Positions 16,250-24,772 of a stretch of 64,000 nucleotides of DNA are shown piece after piece; the first letter of the stretch is position 1; every line of letters starts with the position of its first letter. Position numbers and translations under genes: made by a program. This stretch comes from Flammeovirgaceae bacterium (GTDB lineage Bacteria > Bacteroidota > Bacteroidia > Cytophagales > Cyclobacteriaceae). The notes under the pieces are model-generated. The model had not been told where the DNA came from, made no database searches, and was given only the letters and a program-made list of their open reading frames with translations. Where the stretch lies: NCBI GenBank assembly GCA_020635915.1, contig JACJYU010000001.1, forward strand, positions 2,146,501 to 2,210,500, read 5' to 3'.

Positions 16250-17407
16250 ATGAAAGCCCGACTGTCCCGCAGAGATTGGTTCAAATCGTCCATAGCATTA
16301 ACGGCAGGCCTAACTATCGGCCCCATGTTTGCCGACAGGCTTTTGGCCGGCCCGGTGAGTGTGGCGGAGAGGCAACTTTGGGGCACACACCCGTATTCGC
16401 CCAATGGGAACATCCGGCTGAACGCCAATGAAAACCCGTATGGCCCCTCTGAAAAAGCCAATGAGGCGATTGTCCAAAATATGCGGGAGGGCAACCGTTA
16501 TCCCTTCCAGGCGCTGTCTGAATTGAGGAAAATAGTGGCCGAAAAGGAAGGAGTGGACACGGACCACATCCACCTGGGCGCGGGTTCTGGTTCGATCTTG
16601 TGCCAGGCAGGCGTGGCCTTTGGGCTTGACAGTGGGGAAATCCTTTCAGGCTTCCCCACCTTCACACAAATGATGGACTACGCCAAAGTGTTCAATGCCA
16701 AATGGGACAAAGTGAACCTGAACGACAATTTGGAGTTTGACTACGAAGCGATGGCAGCCCGCGTCAACCCAAAGACCAGGCTGGTGTTCGTCTGCAATCC
16801 CAATAACCCAACGGGCACCCTTGTGGACCCCTCGATCGTTTCGCCCTTCTGCCAGGAAATATCAAAAAAAGCCCTGGTGTATTCCGATGAAGCATACCTG
16901 GAATTTTTGGAACCGGAAATGCAAAAGAAAGTCACCAATGTAGGCCTGGTGAAAAAGGGAATGAATGTGGTCGTGTCAAGGACGTTTTCAAAAATATACG
17001 GACTGGCGGGGCTCCGCATCGGGTACATTGTGGCCCGCCCGGACCTGATAAAGAAGATATCCCAATACCAGATGGGCATCCCCATCAACCAACATGCCAT
17101 TGCGGCCGCAAAGGCCAGCCTGGGCGATACGGAATTCATGCACCTGAGCAGGACCAAAAATGCAGCGGCAAGGGCCCACCTGGAGGGGTACCTTAGTCAA
17201 AAGGGATACCACTATGGGAAGTCGCACACCAATTTCATGTTTTTCCCCGCGCCCATCAATGGCAAGGCCATTTTATCCGGTATGCAGCAGAAAAAAATTT
17301 TGATGCGCATCTGGGACTACCAGGACCGGGAATGGTGCCGGGTGAGCATTGGCACCCTGGACGAGATGAAACAGTTCACCCAGGCGTTTGATGAAGTCAT
17401 TTCCTAA
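16250..17407 (+). CDS. Tat-exported PLP aminotransferase, histidinol-phosphate-aminotransferase-like
   Basis: A 385-residue fold-type I PLP enzyme. It begins with a twin-arginine signal, LSRRDWFKSS (Arg7, Arg8), then a mildly hydrophobic stretch (IALTAGLTIG), predicting export of the folded, cofactor-loaded enzyme. The catalytic core is that of HisC-like aminotransferases: NENPYGPS near the mature N-terminus, NPNNPTG, SDEAYLEF, SRTFSKIYGLAG with PLP lysine Lys248, and the AGLRIGY strand. A role in histidine biosynthesis is unlikely for a periplasmic protein and no other his genes are near. The substrate is unknown. It is monocistronic and convergent with the desaturase gene, with only 29 bp between them. 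Confidence 0.88.
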   Translation: MKARLSRRDWFKSSIALTAGLTIGPMFADRLLAGPVSVAERQLWGTHPYSPNGNIRLNANENPYGPSEKANEAIVQNMREGNRYPFQALSELRKIVAEKEGVDTDHIHLGAGSGSILCQAGVAFGLDSGEILSGFPTFTQMMDYAKVFNAKWDKVNLNDNLEFDYEAMAARVNPKTRLVFVCNPNNPTGTLVDPSIVSPFCQEISKKALVYSDEAYLEFLEPEMQKKVTNVGLVKKGMNVVVSRTFSKIYGLAGLRIGYIVARPDLIKKISQYQMGIPINQHAIAAAKASLGDTEFMHLSRTKNAAARAHLEGYLSQKGYHYGKSHTNFMFFPAPINGKAILSGMQQKKILMRIWDYQDREWCRVSIGTLDEMKQFTQAFDEVIS

Positions 17408-17436
17408 ATGAAAAAAACTTTAGGTTGCCTGGCCCG

Positions 17437-18558
17437 CTAGCCGGGAATGGCCGATGGGTGAAAACCCGGGGTGGAATCCTTCCTGCCCAGTTCCTTGAGG
17501 ATTTTATAGTGCCCAATCATGGCGTCCCTAAACCTTCTTTTTGTCTTATAGGGGTGCCCAAATTCTTCCGCGGTTTTTTTTACGATCTCCGACAGTTTTT
17601 TGTAATGCACGTGGCATACGTTCGAAAACAGGTGGTGCTCCACCTGGTAGTTCAATCCCCCAACATACCATGACAAGATGCGGTTATTTTGGGCAAAGTT
17701 GGTGGTGGTATGCAGTTGGTGAATGGCCCAGGCATTGTAAATGTTCCCACTTTCGTCAGGCAATGGGTACTCGGTGCCGTCCACCACATGGGCGGGCTGA
17801 AATATGATGGCCAGGATAAACCCCGCCACGTAGTGCATGGTGAAAAAGCCCAAAAGCACATGCCACCAGGGCAAAGGCAACACCAACAACGGGACCACAA
17901 TGACATAGGCATAGTAGAACAGCTTGGAGGCTATGAGGATCGCCCACTCTTTCGATGCGTTGGTCCTTTGCTTTTTCACCATACCGTCCTTGTCGTAACG
18001 GGCCAGGCGGCTGTAGTCTTTGAACACGATCCAAACGAAGGAGAGCAGCCCATAAAAAAACCAGGCATAGATAAACTGAAAGCGGTGAAAGGGCTTCCAC
18101 TTGGTGTGCGGTGAAAAACGAAGGACGCCCCTGGGCGTTATGTCTTCGTCAACCCCCTCAATGTTGGTGAAGGTATGGTGCAATACATTGTGCTGCACTT
18201 TCCAGTTAAAGGCATTTCCCCCCACCAGGTTGAGCGAATAGCCCAGGAAATTGTTGAGCCACGGTTTTTTGGAGTATGCACCATGGTTGGCATCGTGCAT
18301 TACGGACATGCCAATGCCGGCAAGCCCAATGCCCGTGACCACGTTCAGCACATAAAAGCCCGGTAGGTTGTAATAATTATTGCTGATGATGAGGGCATAG
18401 GGGACAAAATAAAGCGCGAACATCACCACGGTTTTCAGCACCATGGGGAAGTTGGCATTGCGGCTGATGTTCCTTGATTTAAAATACTCGTTCACCCTTT
18501 TGTTGAGGGTGGTAAAAAAATCCTGCTGCTTCGAAACGAATTTTATGGTTTGGCTCAT
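17437..18558 (-). CDS. Membrane fatty acid (acyl-lipid) desaturase
   Basis: A 373-residue integral-membrane di-iron desaturase. All three histidine boxes are present: HDANHG, HNVLHH and QVEHH (the last in YQVEHHLFSNVCHVHY). Hydrophobic segments flank them in the usual arrangement. The QVEHH form is typical of acyl-lipid and front-end-type desaturases that act on membrane lipids using reduced ferredoxin or cytochrome b5. No fused cytochrome b5 domain is present. A GTG at 18588 is in frame, but MSQTIKFVSKQQ at 18558 is the better start. It ends the minus-strand block of membrane-lipid genes, 166 bp downstream of psd. It would adjust membrane fluidity, for example in cold. Confidence 0.9.
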   Translation of the reverse strand: MSQTIKFVSKQQDFFTTLNKRVNEYFKSRNISRNANFPMVLKTVVMFALYFVPYALIISNNYYNLPGFYVLNVVTGIGLAGIGMSVMHDANHGAYSKKPWLNNFLGYSLNLVGGNAFNWKVQHNVLHHTFTNIEGVDEDITPRGVLRFSPHTKWKPFHRFQFIYAWFFYGLLSFVWIVFKDYSRLARYDKDGMVKKQRTNASKEWAILIASKLFYYAYVIVVPLLVLPLPWWHVLLGFFTMHYVAGFILAIIFQPAHVVDGTEYPLPDESGNIYNAWAIHQLHTTTNFAQNNRILSWYVGGLNYQVEHHLFSNVCHVHYKKLSEIVKKTAEEFGHPYKTKRRFRDAMIGHYKILKELGRKDSTPGFHPSAIPG

Positions 18559-18724
18559 GTAGGTTTTTCTATGTTTTGCAGAACGCACCTCACAAAAAAT
18601 AGTGGCCAGGCGCTAAATACCCCTGCTGGTAATCTTTAAAGATATGGAATATAGTCCCCAATCACACGTATTGTGCCCATAACTTGGCCAAATCAATGGG
18701 ATAATGGGCAATTGTGGCGGATTA

Positions 18725-19384
18725 TTACTGGAATTCCGCCAAAACCGTCTTTCCGGCCCGGGTAGTGTCACCGGTTTTAATGTTTATTTTGGCGTTGAGG
18801 GGGAGGAACACGTCCACCCTTGAACCGAATTTGATGAACCCAAACTCCTGCCCCTGTTCCAATTCCTGGCCTTCCTCCACATAGCATTTGATCCGCCTGG
18901 CCACGGCCCCGGCAATTTGCCTGAAGAGCACCTCGGTGCCGTTCTTCATTTTGGCCACCACGGTGGTCCTTTCATTTTCGGTGCTGGATTTGGGATGCCA
19001 GGCCACAAGGTATTTGCCGGGATGGTACTTATAATAAGTGATGGAGCCCCCTACCGGCATGCGGTTCACGTGCACGTTCACGGGCGACATGAAGATGGAA
19101 ATTTGCCTCCTCCGCTCCTTTAGGTATTCTGTTTCTTCGGTTTCTTCAATCACCACCACTTTCCCATCTGCAGGGGCCAGCACCTGGCGTTCGTCCTGTG
19201 CCACCTCAAAAACAGGGCTGCGGAAAAATTGCAGCACAAGCAGGAAGGCCACGGTGCTCCCGGCCAATATCAACAGGCGGGCGGTTTCATTGCCGGGCAA
19301 ATAGTTCGATGCGGCAATATTGGCCAGCCCCAGCAACACCAACAGGATGAAAAGCAGCTTACGTCCTTCTTTGTGAATGGTCAT
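18725..19384 (-). CDS. psd: Phosphatidylserine decarboxylase, short (archaeal-type) proenzyme
   Basis: A 219-residue proenzyme that makes phosphatidylethanolamine from phosphatidylserine. Two hydrophobic N-terminal segments (FILLVLLGLANIAA, LLILAGSTVAFLLVL) anchor it in the inner membrane. Family motifs follow: VLAPADGKVV, IFMSPVNVHVNR and, near the C-terminus, IKFGSRVDVF, where cleavage between Gly and Ser would yield the pyruvoyl group. The short form lacking the E. coli N-terminal region is normal in Bacteroidota. ATG 19384 (MTIHKEGRK) matches the family start; an in-frame start at 19435 is less likely. No pssA lies in this window. It sits between gdh and the desaturase. Confidence 0.93.
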   Translation of the reverse strand: MTIHKEGRKLLFILLVLLGLANIAASNYLPGNETARLLILAGSTVAFLLVLQFFRSPVFEVAQDERQVLAPADGKVVVIEETEETEYLKERRRQISIFMSPVNVHVNRMPVGGSITYYKYHPGKYLVAWHPKSSTENERTTVVAKMKNGTEVLFRQIAGAVARRIKCYVEEGQELEQGQEFGFIKFGSRVDVFLPLNAKINIKTGDTTRAGKTVLAEFQ

Positions 19385-19471
19385 GGTTGCAGCACCGTGT
19401 TTTTCAAAGGGCAATTTAGGCCATTCCCATGCCAATGGGGAATGGTGCGGGGATTAATGGCCAAAGTTTTT

Positions 19472-20746
19472 TTAATAGCCTCCGCGGTACTTATAGGTTT
19501 TGGCCACTTTGTCTATGGCCACCATATAGGCCGCAATGCGCAGGGGCACTTTGTAGTCCTGTGAGATTTTAAATACATGGTCAAAGGCATCCTTCATGAT
19601 CCGGTCCGACCTTCTGTTGACCCGTTCAGCAGTCCATTTGTAGCCCAGCCGGTTTTGTACCCACTCAAAATAGGAGACGGTAACGCCCCCTGCATTGGCC
19701 AGGATGTCCGGGGCCACGGTGATCCCCTTGGAGTTGATGATGCCATCGGCCTTGGAAGAGGTAGGCCCGTTGGCGCCTTCCACTATCAATTTGGCCTGTA
19801 TTTTTTCCGCATTGCGGCTGGTGATCACGTCTTCGGTGGCGGCAGGCACGAGCACGTCCACGGGCAGGGTGAGGATATCCTCGCCCGGGATTTTTTCGGC
19901 ACCTTTGAACCCTTCCAAAGATCCTTTGTTTTCGTCCCTGAATTTTACGGCTGCCTCTATGTCTACCCCGTTTTCATTGTGGTAGGCACCATGCAAGTCG
20001 CTGATGGCCACTATTTTGAGCCCGCGCTCGGCCAATAGCCGTGCCGCCCAGGAGCCTACGTTGCCAAACCCTTGCACGGCACAGGTGGCATTGTAAGGGT
20101 TGATTTTCAGTTTTTGCATGGCCGACATCGCGGTGACCATTACCCCACGCCCGGTGGCCTCGGTCCTTCCCAACGACCCGCCCAGCACGATCGGTTTTCC
20201 GGTGACCACGGCATTTATGGTCATGCCCTGGGTACGGGAATATTCGTCCATCAACCAGGCCATTTCCCTGGGGCCGGTGCCCATGTCAGGGGCAGGGATA
20301 TCTTTATCGGGGCCAAAAATATCGATCATGGCGAGCGTATAGGACCTCATCAGCCGCTCGATCTCCCCTGCCGACATTTCACGGGGGTTACAGCAAACGC
20401 CCCCTTTGGCACCACCATAGGGGATGTCCACCACTGCACATTTCCAGGTCATCCAGGCGGCCAGGGCCTTTACTTCGTCCAAGTTCACATGGGTATCGAA
20501 GCGGATGCCCCCCTTGGAGGGCCCCAGGATGGTGGAGTGGATCACCCGGTAGCCTTCAAATACTTTTATGCGCCCGTCATCCATGGTGATGGGCAGTGAA
20601 ACGATGGCCTGGCGGGCAGGCGACTTGAGCACATTATAGACTTCTTCGTCCAGTCCTAATATCTGTGATGCGGTTTGAAAGCGGGACATCATCGCCTCAA
20701 AAGGGTTCTCCTTGTCGAGGAGGGGGGCAGGTTCAATGTATGCCAT
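19472..20746 (-). CDS. gdhA: Glu/Leu/Phe/Val dehydrogenase (glutamate dehydrogenase)
   Basis: A 424-residue dehydrogenase of the hexameric ~420-residue class that interconverts glutamate and 2-oxoglutarate plus ammonia. PYGGAKGGV holds the catalytic lysine, DIPAPDMGT the catalytic Asp, and GFGNVGSWAA is the dinucleotide-binding glycine motif. C-terminal SYFEWVQNRLGYKW is typical of bacterial GDH. Coenzyme preference cannot be decided with confidence. Two adjacent cysteines follow the lysine motif (VCCNP), which is a little unusual. It has its own promoter candidate (CAAAGATA on plus at 20791) and a 179-bp leader region, so it is probably transcribed apart from cdsA although it lies within a lipid-gene block. 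Confidence 0.93.
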   Translation of the reverse strand: MAYIEPAPLLDKENPFEAMMSRFQTASQILGLDEEVYNVLKSPARQAIVSLPITMDDGRIKVFEGYRVIHSTILGPSKGGIRFDTHVNLDEVKALAAWMTWKCAVVDIPYGGAKGGVCCNPREMSAGEIERLMRSYTLAMIDIFGPDKDIPAPDMGTGPREMAWLMDEYSRTQGMTINAVVTGKPIVLGGSLGRTEATGRGVMVTAMSAMQKLKINPYNATCAVQGFGNVGSWAARLLAERGLKIVAISDLHGAYHNENGVDIEAAVKFRDENKGSLEGFKGAEKIPGEDILTLPVDVLVPAATEDVITSRNAEKIQAKLIVEGANGPTSSKADGIINSKGITVAPDILANAGGVTVSYFEWVQNRLGYKWTAERVNRRSDRIMKDAFDHVFKISQDYKVPLRIAAYMVAIDKVAKTYKYRGGY

Positions 20747-20790
20747 GGGTGGTTTTCGTTTTTTTGCTTGAATAGGTCCTAAAACGGCTG

Positions 20791-20798
20791 CAAAGATA
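20791..20798 (-). promoter_or_regulatory. -7 promoter element for the glutamate dehydrogenase gene
   Basis: Read on the minus strand this is TATCTTTG, an exact TAnnTTTG match, 45 bp from the ATG. No clear -33 element is seen. Confidence 0.45.
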
Positions 20799-20925
20799 TA
20801 GAAATAAAAACATGGAAAAATTGAAAACCACTAAATGATTCCATCCGGTAAAATGAGCTCCATAGGGTTGAGGGACAGGCTTTTTGGTGAGTAGAAATGC
20901 CCCGTGTGGCCGGGGTGGGTGCCCA

Positions 20926-21756
20926 CTAAAAAATTTCCAAAAAAGCCACGATAAAGGGGGCGGAAATCAATAGCCCATCGAACCGGTCCAGGAACCCCCC
21001 ATGGCCGGGCAGGCTGCTGCCGGAGTCTTTGATTTCGATGCTCCGCTTGAGCAGCGACTCAATAAGGTCGCCATAGATGCCGCCAATGATGATGATGACG
21101 CAGATGGTGATCCATTGCCATCTTTCGATGGAGTGGAAATAGTGTGCGATGCCAAGGGTGAAAACCACCGCCAGCAGTGCCCCTCCCAGGGCGCCTTCCC
21201 ATGATTTTTTGGGGGAGATGCGCTCGAACAATTTTCTTTTTCCAAACAAGGTGCCGGCAAAGTAGGCCCCGGTGTCGCTCGCCCACAAGATAAAAAGGCA
21301 ACCGAAGATGATTTCGAAATTGTAGGTGCCGTTTTCGTACACGGCAATGTTGAGCAGGGCAAAGGGCATGGCCACATAAAACAAGCCGAGGATCATGTAG
21401 GCAATGTTGGTGAAGGGCTTCCGCTCAAATTTTTTGTACAACTTGATCAAATACACAAACGAAACGATCGGGAATATCAAAAAATAGTAACGATAGGAAA
21501 TGTCTTCTTTTTCGATAAAAAAAGAAAGCGAAAAAATGAGCATCCCGCAGATGGTCCCAAAAGTCTTTTGCGGCAGCATGCCGTCCAGCCCCGACAGGTC
21601 ATAAAACTCGATGAGCGAGCACAGGCAAAGGACAAAAAAAACCGCATAGTAGGTCCACTCGCTGAACACGATCCCAAAAATGATAATGGCGGCCCCCAAA
21701 AATGCGGTGATGAGCCGTTGCGTCAGGTTATTGTATTTTTTCAATGCCGGGGTCAC
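20926..21756 (-). CDS. cdsA: Phosphatidate cytidylyltransferase (CDP-diacylglycerol synthase)
   Basis: A 276-residue polytopic inner-membrane enzyme that makes CDP-diacylglycerol, the precursor of all phospholipids. The CdsA signature is complete near the C-terminus: SLLKRSIEIKDSG then LPGHGGFLDRFDG, with the metal-binding Asp residues. About eight hydrophobic segments precede it. Its start overlaps the end of the CPBP protease gene by 4 bp (21753-21756), so the two are translationally coupled. Together with psd 1.5 kb downstream it covers the first and last steps toward phosphatidylethanolamine. Confidence 0.95.
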   Translation of the reverse strand: MTPALKKYNNLTQRLITAFLGAAIIIFGIVFSEWTYYAVFFVLCLCSLIEFYDLSGLDGMLPQKTFGTICGMLIFSLSFFIEKEDISYRYYFLIFPIVSFVYLIKLYKKFERKPFTNIAYMILGLFYVAMPFALLNIAVYENGTYNFEIIFGCLFILWASDTGAYFAGTLFGKRKLFERISPKKSWEGALGGALLAVVFTLGIAHYFHSIERWQWITICVIIIIGGIYGDLIESLLKRSIEIKDSGSSLPGHGGFLDRFDGLLISAPFIVAFLEIF

Positions 21757-22688
21757 GAAGCGAAATTTTTGTTTTCCCTATGGAATTTTTTCAAATAAAG
21801 CAGGAGGCCAAAGGTGATGATGGTAAACAGGGCAACCATAAAAGGGGAGGCCTGTTCCCCAGACTCCAGGTCAAACGAAACAATGCCCAATTGGTACAAA
21901 TACACCATTAACAATGAAAATCCATTGTTCACAAAGTGGGCCAGCATTGGCACCAGGATGTTGCCCGACCAATAGTAGAGGTATCCAAACATTACCCCAA
22001 GCAGCATCCGGGGGACAAACCCAAAAAACTGTAGGTGTATGGCGCTGAACAAGATGGCCGAAATCCAAATGGCGGCATGGATGTTTCCGGTGGCCCGGTG
22101 CAGTCCGGGTTGCAGCATTCCCCTGAAGACCAGTTCCTCCCCAATTCCCGGCAGCACGGCAATGACAAAAAAGCCAAGCAGGAAGTGGCCAAAAGTATCG
22201 AACTGGGTAAGATAGGTGGTCAGTTCCGCGGCAACGTCTTCTTTCTCCCGGGCCCAGGTTTCAAAGCCTTTGAGGAAGTCGGGCATCGATAAGCTGGCGT
22301 TCCACTCGACAAAAAAACTATTGGGGACCATAAACACGATCACCACCAATATAGTAATGACAAGGCTTTGCAGGTAAACCGGCTTGTCGCGAAACAACAA
22401 AAGCGGGTCTTTCTTTTCCATGCCTTTGAGGTAAAGTGCGGGGATTAGGATCAAACCGAAAAAGGTGGCGCTGCCCTGCATGATGTAGAGGGGCACCCGC
22501 AATTCGGGATAGGCGGTAGGGTCGGCAAGTTTTGATTGGAAGGCGAGCAGGCCGCCTTCTATGAAAGGGATGGAAAGAAGGAACCCGATGAGCGGCCCGA
22601 TGACCACAAAGCCAAGCATGGCGGTGAGGAAAATGAAGAGGACGGAAATCCACGCGGGTCTTTGGTGATCAAAAGGTTCACTGCTCAT
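21753..22688 (-). CDS. CPBP-family intramembrane metalloprotease
   Basis: A 311-residue polytopic membrane protein of the CPBP/ABI (Rce1-like) family. The motif GIGEELVFRGML carries the EExxxR glutamates, a later HLQFFGF carries a conserved His, and HFVNNGFSLL carries the second HxxxN/D-type motif. These proteins are thought to be proteases within the membrane; substrates in Bacteroidota are unknown. It is the first gene of a CPBP-cdsA pair with a 4-bp overlap. It diverges from dusB across 64 bp. On minus, GACTTTTG (22703-22696) is a weak -7 candidate. Confidence 0.88.
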   Translation of the reverse strand: MSSEPFDHQRPAWISVLFIFLTAMLGFVVIGPLIGFLLSIPFIEGGLLAFQSKLADPTAYPELRVPLYIMQGSATFFGLILIPALYLKGMEKKDPLLLFRDKPVYLQSLVITILVVIVFMVPNSFFVEWNASLSMPDFLKGFETWAREKEDVAAELTTYLTQFDTFGHFLLGFFVIAVLPGIGEELVFRGMLQPGLHRATGNIHAAIWISAILFSAIHLQFFGFVPRMLLGVMFGYLYYWSGNILVPMLAHFVNNGFSLLMVYLYQLGIVSFDLESGEQASPFMVALFTIITFGLLLYLKKFHRENKNFAS

Positions 22689-22717
22689 ATCAGGTCAAAA
22701 GTCTTAAAAAAATCCCC

Positions 22718-22725
22718 TAAATTTG
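22718..22725 (+). promoter_or_regulatory. -7 promoter element for dusB
   Basis: TAAATTTG exactly matches TAnnTTTG and lies 27 bp before ATG 22753, in the 64-bp gap between divergent genes. No convincing -33 element. Confidence 0.4.
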
Positions 22726-22752
22726 CCCGCTAAAAGGCACATAGGCACGAAT

Positions 22753-23748
22753 ATGGTAAAAATTGGCAACATAACGCTAGGCGGTTTCCCACTTCTGCTC
22801 GCCCCCATGGAGGATGTGAGCGATCCGCCCTTTCGTGCCGTGTGCAAGGCAGGCGGTGCCGACCTTATGTACACCGAGTTTATTTCTTCCGAAGGCTTGA
22901 TACGCGATGCCGCCAAAAGCAGGAAGAAGTTGGACATTTTTGAATACGAGCGCCCCATTGGCATCCAACTTTTTGGCGGGGACGTGGACAACATGGTGCA
23001 ATCGGCCAGGATAGCCACTGCCGCCAACCCCGACCTTATCGACATCAACTACGGGTGCCCGGTGAAAGCGGTGGCCTGCAGGGGGGCTGGCGCTGCATTG
23101 CTCCAGGATATTCCAAAGATGGTGAAAATGACGGAGGCCATTGTAAAATGCACGCCTTTGCCGGTGACCGTGAAGACCAGGCTGGGATGGGACGAAAGCA
23201 CCAAAAACATTACGGAAGTGGCGGAGCGCCTGCAGGATATAGGCATTAAGGCCCTGACCGTGCATGGCCGCACCCGCGTGCAGATGTACAAGGGAGAGGC
23301 AGACTGGTCATTGATAGGGGAAATAAAAAACAACCCCAGGATATCCATCCCCATTTTTGGAAATGGCGACATTGACTCCCCTGAAAAGGCGATGGAATAC
23401 AGGAACCGGTATGGTATCGATGGCATCATGGTGGGAAGGGCATCCATCGGGAATCCCTGGGTTTTTTCCCAAATAAAGCATTACATGGCCACGGGCGCCC
23501 ACCTGCCGCCCCCTGGCATGGAAGAGCGTGTGGCGGTAGTCAAAAAACACCTGGGTTTTTCCATACGGTGGAAAGGCGAGCGGCTGGGGATTTTGGAAAT
23601 GAGGCGCCATTACTCCAATTATTTCCGGGGCGTCCCCAACTTCAAGCCGGTCCGCGCCCAGCTGGTGGAGTCACTTTCCTTGGATGGGATATACTCCCTG
23701 CTGGATGACGTGGCAGCGGCATACGCCCATGAATTTGCTGCCGCCTGA
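22753..23748 (+). CDS. dusB: tRNA-dihydrouridine synthase (DusB-type)
   Basis: A 331-residue FMN enzyme that reduces uridine in the tRNA D-loop. LLAPMEDVSDPPFR is the typical first strand, DINYGCPVKAV contains the catalytic cysteine, and RGAGAALLQD, TVKTRLGWD, VHGRTRVQMY and GNGDIDSPE are standard Dus motifs for FMN and tRNA contacts. The frame is open to 22723, but the -7 element and family N-terminus (MVKIGNITL) place the start at 22753. It is cytoplasmic and monocistronic by position. Confidence 0.95.
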   Translation: MVKIGNITLGGFPLLLAPMEDVSDPPFRAVCKAGGADLMYTEFISSEGLIRDAAKSRKKLDIFEYERPIGIQLFGGDVDNMVQSARIATAANPDLIDINYGCPVKAVACRGAGAALLQDIPKMVKMTEAIVKCTPLPVTVKTRLGWDESTKNITEVAERLQDIGIKALTVHGRTRVQMYKGEADWSLIGEIKNNPRISIPIFGNGDIDSPEKAMEYRNRYGIDGIMVGRASIGNPWVFSQIKHYMATGAHLPPPGMEERVAVVKKHLGFSIRWKGERLGILEMRRHYSNYFRGVPNFKPVRAQLVESLSLDGIYSLLDDVAAAYAHEFAAA

Positions 23749-23813
23749 ACCTTAGCAAGTTCCCGGTATTTTAATTTTTTCCAGGATTTTTAATATTTGC
23801 CTGCCCCTATGCC

Positions 23814-24695
23814 ATGACGCAGACAAAGGACCTCACATCCGTTGGTTTATTGACCGTGCTTGCCCTTATCTGGGGCACTTCGTTTATCCTGATAAAAAAA
23901 GGGCTGGTGGCCTTCTCGGCAGGGGAGGTGGGGTCGCTTCGTGTGGCGTTTGCCTCCTTGTTTGTGCTGCCCATAGCCCTGGTAAAGCTCAAGGGCTTGT
24001 CCTCCACGGATTACTTCAAGCTCCTGCTCTCGGGCATGGTAGGGATTTTCATTCCTTCATTCCTTTTTTCATACGCGGAAACCAAAATCGACAGCTCCAT
24101 TGCGGGCGTGATCAATAGCCTTACCCCCATCTGGACCATGATCATCGGGGCATTGTTTTTCCTGCAGCGCTTCAGGGGGGCGGCCATTGTGGGCACGTTG
24201 ATTGGGTTTGGCGGTACCCTGGTGCTGATCATGGCCAATGCCGGGAATGCTTTTGGGGGGATAAGTGGGTATTCCTTTTATGTGGTGCTGGCCACGCTCT
24301 TGTACGGGGCCAACCTCAACCTCATCAAGTATAAAATCCCCCACCTGCCTTCCCTTACCATCACCACGGTATCGGTGATGTTGCTTGGCCCGTTTGCATT
24401 GGCCTACCTTTTTGGCTTTACCCAATTTTTGCCAACGCTCATACGCGTGGAAGGCGCCTGGAAATCTTTTGGCTATGTGGCCATCCTGGGCCTAATGAGC
24501 ACGGCCGTGGCCACGGTTATTTTTAACAAATTGATAAAAACGACTTCGCCCTTGTTTTCCAGTTCGGTAACCTACCTGATACCCATTGTGGCGGTAATGT
24601 GGGGCGTGCTGGACGGGGAACACCTGTACCTGGGGCATTACCTCGGGATGGTGGCCATTGTGGGAGGGGTGTATTTGGCCAACCGGAAAAAATAG
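23814..24695 (+). CDS. EamA/DMT-family membrane transporter
   Basis: A 293-residue protein with about ten hydrophobic helices in two EamA repeats (about 8-135 and 150-290). LALIWGTSFILIKKGL is the characteristic first helix of the drug/metabolite transporter superfamily, and the second repeat ends GVYLANRKK. Substrates of such permeases range from amino acids to drugs and cannot be predicted. It stands alone between dusB and an S9 peptidase gene. Confidence 0.88.
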   Translation: MTQTKDLTSVGLLTVLALIWGTSFILIKKGLVAFSAGEVGSLRVAFASLFVLPIALVKLKGLSSTDYFKLLLSGMVGIFIPSFLFSYAETKIDSSIAGVINSLTPIWTMIIGALFFLQRFRGAAIVGTLIGFGGTLVLIMANAGNAFGGISGYSFYVVLATLLYGANLNLIKYKIPHLPSLTITTVSVMLLGPFALAYLFGFTQFLPTLIRVEGAWKSFGYVAILGLMSTAVATVIFNKLIKTTSPLFSSSVTYLIPIVAVMWGVLDGEHLYLGHYLGMVAIVGGVYLANRKK

Positions 24696-24772
24696 GCCTG
24701 AGGGATGCCTGGGGGGATCTGCCCTTATGCCCAAAGATTTCTTTATATTCGTTTTCCTAAAAAATAAACCCC

